A stretch of 30,639 nt of DNA from JBGQBN01 sp041494805 (GTDB lineage Bacteria > Acidobacteriota > Terriglobia > Terriglobales > Acidobacteriaceae): contig JBGQBN010000053.1 in the NCBI GenBank assembly GCA_041494805.1, positions 1 to 30,639 of the forward strand, written 5' to 3'. A model generated the notes under the pieces. It worked only from the letters and a program-made list of their open reading frames with translations. It did no database searches and was not told the origin of the DNA. The position numbers and the translations under genes are program-made. Positions 28,892-30,639 of the stretch are shown one piece after another. Numbering within the stretch: the first letter of the stretch is position 1; the number at the start of each line of letters is the position of its first letter.

Positions 28892-30565
28892 TTATGCCAA
28901 CGCTGCCTGGTTTGTACTCTCCTTCGGCTTCACGGGTAGGACAATCGTGAACTTGCTGCCTTGTCCGGGTGAGCTATCCACGGAAACGTCCCCGCCGTGG
29001 GCCTGCACGATGTGACGCACCAGGGAGAGGCCCAACCCGCTGCCCTTGGTGTTGTGGACCAGCGGATCTCCCACACGGTAAAACTTCTCGAAAATCTTGT
29101 TCTGCTCCTGCGCGGGAATGCCGATGCCATGGTCCACGACTTCCAGTTTTACCGAGCCGTTGTCGCGATAAAGACTGACACCGATAAATTTTCTGTCCTG
29201 CGAGTACTTGAGAGCGTTGTTCACCAGGTTCAGCAGTGAGCGAGCCATGGCCTCGCGGTCCACCTTCAAGGGCGGCACGTCGTCAATTTTTTCCTCAAAG
29301 GTGAAACCGTTCTGCTCGATCTGGTAGCGGTAGGAATCAAGCGTGTTGCGCACCAGTTCGCGCATGTCGGTCTCGCGAAAGTCGTATTCTTTCCGGCCGG
29401 CTTCGATCCGCGAAAAATCCAGGATATTGTTGATCAGCGCGGTCAGCCGCTCGCTTTCTTTGCGGATGATACGGTAGTACTCCTGATATTTCTCCGGTGA
29501 GCTGAGCCTGCCCATTTCCAGAGTTTCGGCGTACAGCCGGATCAGGGAAAGTGGAGTTCTGAGTTCGTGCGAAACGTTGGAAACGAAATCGGATTTCAGA
29601 CGGGCCAGAGCCATCTCTCGCGCGACATTGCGATGGGTGAGCACCAGCCCGCCGGCGAGCAGCAGCGAAAGCGCTCCCAGGGTCAGGAAACTGGTGCGCA
29701 TGAAGCGCTGGCCGATCGCCTCCAGGGTGGTTCCGCGCAGCTTGATGGCCAGGGTCAAGCCCTGGAACATGCCTTCCATATTGCGTTCCACTTCGGGCAC
29801 GCCGTCATCCCATCCGGCCGAAGCTGCTAGAGGATACGATTCGCTCTTGGGATGAACCATCATCACGGCATGGTTTTTATCCCCCTGCGAATCAGCGAGG
29901 TTGTGGCTCATCACCGTGTCCATCATTTCCGGAAAGAACTTGTCGTGCAGGAATTCAGCGTCGAACACGATACCGCCGATGGCCTGGGTACCGGTTTCAG
30001 CATCGGTCTTCACAAACATGGCCACGGATTGATAGGCATGCTTATCTCCTCGCGGTGCCCAAGTGGAGAAGGCGTAGTACGGCATTCCCTTCTTCTCCAT
30101 CTTGGTCATTCTGTCGACCAGGTCCTTGTATTCCATCGGGAGCCAGCCACCACTCATTTTGGAGAAATCAGCAGCTTCTTCTTGGAAATCTTTGTCGTTC
30201 TCCAGGCGATGCGGCTGGGAACGAAACACCAGGCCTCGTTGGGGACTGTACAAAAACACATGCGCAGCATAGGGATGCGCGGCCAGGATCCTGTCCAGGG
30301 TTACCGCGCAAGCCTGGGCGGGAACTGGGAAGCCCTCCCGAACGTCGTCCGCCAGTTCGTACGCCCGGTGGTTGATTTGCTTCTCAGAAATGGTCAGGAC
30401 CTGGCTGAAGTCACGCTGGATGGCCGCCTCCACCGCACGGTCGCGCTGAATTTGTTTCAGGTGCCAGGCGCTCAGGATCACCAAGGCAGCGGCGGGCAAG
30501 ACTACGGCGAGTTCCAGAGTCCATATCAGCCGGGTTCGCTCGTTCCAACGCCGCTTCGGTTTCAT
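28892..30565 (-). CDS. Membrane sensor histidine kinase
   Basis: 557 residues. The first membrane helix is about 14-34, an extracytoplasmic sensor domain spans about 36-288 (no family named; it has LYSPQRGLVFRSQPH and IGGIVFDAEFLHDKFF segments of Cache-like style), and the second helix is about 293-310. HisKA has H333 (NVSHELRTPLSLIRLY), then the ATPase with N box NLVNNALKYS, G1 DHGIGIP (478-484), F box FEKFYRVGD and G2 GSGLGLSLVRHI (508-519). All catalytic motifs are normal, so it should phosphorylate the adjacent OmpR-type regulator. The start is well placed: AGGAG 6 nt before the ATG. The signal sensed is unknown; its large periplasmic domain and downstream LolA-like gene suggest an envelope stimulus. 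Confidence 0.95.
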   Translation of the reverse strand: MKPKRRWNERTRLIWTLELAVVLPAAALVILSAWHLKQIQRDRAVEAAIQRDFSQVLTISEKQINHRAYELADDVREGFPVPAQACAVTLDRILAAHPYAAHVFLYSPQRGLVFRSQPHRLENDKDFQEEAADFSKMSGGWLPMEYKDLVDRMTKMEKKGMPYYAFSTWAPRGDKHAYQSVAMFVKTDAETGTQAIGGIVFDAEFLHDKFFPEMMDTVMSHNLADSQGDKNHAVMMVHPKSESYPLAASAGWDDGVPEVERNMEGMFQGLTLAIKLRGTTLEAIGQRFMRTSFLTLGALSLLLAGGLVLTHRNVAREMALARLKSDFVSNVSHELRTPLSLIRLYAETLEMGRLSSPEKYQEYYRIIRKESERLTALINNILDFSRIEAGRKEYDFRETDMRELVRNTLDSYRYQIEQNGFTFEEKIDDVPPLKVDREAMARSLLNLVNNALKYSQDRKFIGVSLYRDNGSVKLEVVDHGIGIPAQEQNKIFEKFYRVGDPLVHNTKGSGLGLSLVRHIVQAHGGDVSVDSSPGQGSKFTIVLPVKPKESTNQAALA

Positions 30566-30574
30566 GATGGTCTC

Positions 30575-30599
30575 CTGATCCGGGCATCACCAGGATCAG
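30575..30599 (-). promoter_or_regulatory. Inverted repeat overlapping the kinase ribosome site
   Basis: CTGATCC (30575-30581) and GGATCAG (30593-30599) form a perfect 7-bp inverted repeat with an 11-nt centre. On the minus strand its 3' arm overlaps AGGAG (30572-30576), so folding could limit translation of the kinase gene. Confidence 0.4.
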
Positions 30600-30639
30600 C
30601 CTAGCAAGATCAGCCGCGTACGAAACATAGTTGAACGAG

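Overview
The window is about 30.6 kb of GC-rich bacterial chromosome that is mostly housekeeping, with no plasmid, phage, IS or CRISPR signature. The gene mix suggests a soil-type Acidobacteriota (class Terriglobia, Koribacter-like): bactofilin, DinB/DUF1572 proteins, YVTN-type propeller lipoprotein, a divergent S41 paralogue, a stand-alone PASTA protein, GC-rich palindromes and CGCAGAGGACGC-type intergenic repeats. This is inferred from gene content and style, not from a marker-gene comparison.

Layout. 1-1311: the C-terminal part of rpoD converges on a bactofilin gene across a two-way hairpin terminator. 1670-7257: a secreted propeller-like protein, a DinB protein, rnr (RNase R) and tRNA-Pro(GGG) preceded by a terminator-like hairpin. 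7437-10545 (minus): MerR regulator, a membrane-anchored unknown, a STAS protein fused to a degenerate receiver, and a propeller lipoprotein. 10682-10920 (minus): a tiny transcription unit with promoter, 10-codon lysine-rich ORF and strong intrinsic terminator. 11007-14751 (plus): hydantoinase-B-like protein, small membrane protein, DUF1572 protein and tdh. 14811-15581 (minus): a NarL-type regulator whose phospho-acceptor Asp is Glu. 15763-19847 (plus): aroC, def, fmt, rsmB. 19849-20595 (minus): a kinase-less PASTA protein, divergent from recQ. 22677-24905 (minus): a class A penicillin-binding protein. 25132-30565 (minus): histidine kinase, OmpR-type regulator, ECF-type sigma factor, LolA/RseB-fold-like secreted protein and an S41 family protein lacking the usual Ser-Lys dyad.

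How they fit. aroC-def-fmt-rsmB joins chorismate synthesis with initiator-Met formylation and deformylation and rRNA methylation. The PASTA protein next to def-fmt-rsmB recalls the Firmicutes locus where these genes precede a PASTA kinase, and a class A PBP lies nearby. The last five minus-strand genes look like a cell-envelope signalling cluster.

Most notable observations: (1) a short GC-rich palindrome family inserted in frame inside two unrelated protein genes (rnr and the hyuB-like gene), adding peptides like R-G-R-G-R-P-R-H-T; (2) the tiny lysine-rich ORF unit; (3) a 23-bp near-perfect hairpin burying the fmt start codon; (4) three signalling or protease proteins with altered catalytic or phospho-acceptor residues; (5) a short leader ORF overlapping a possible start of the S41 gene. 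I found no clear multi-gene novel defence or mobile system.
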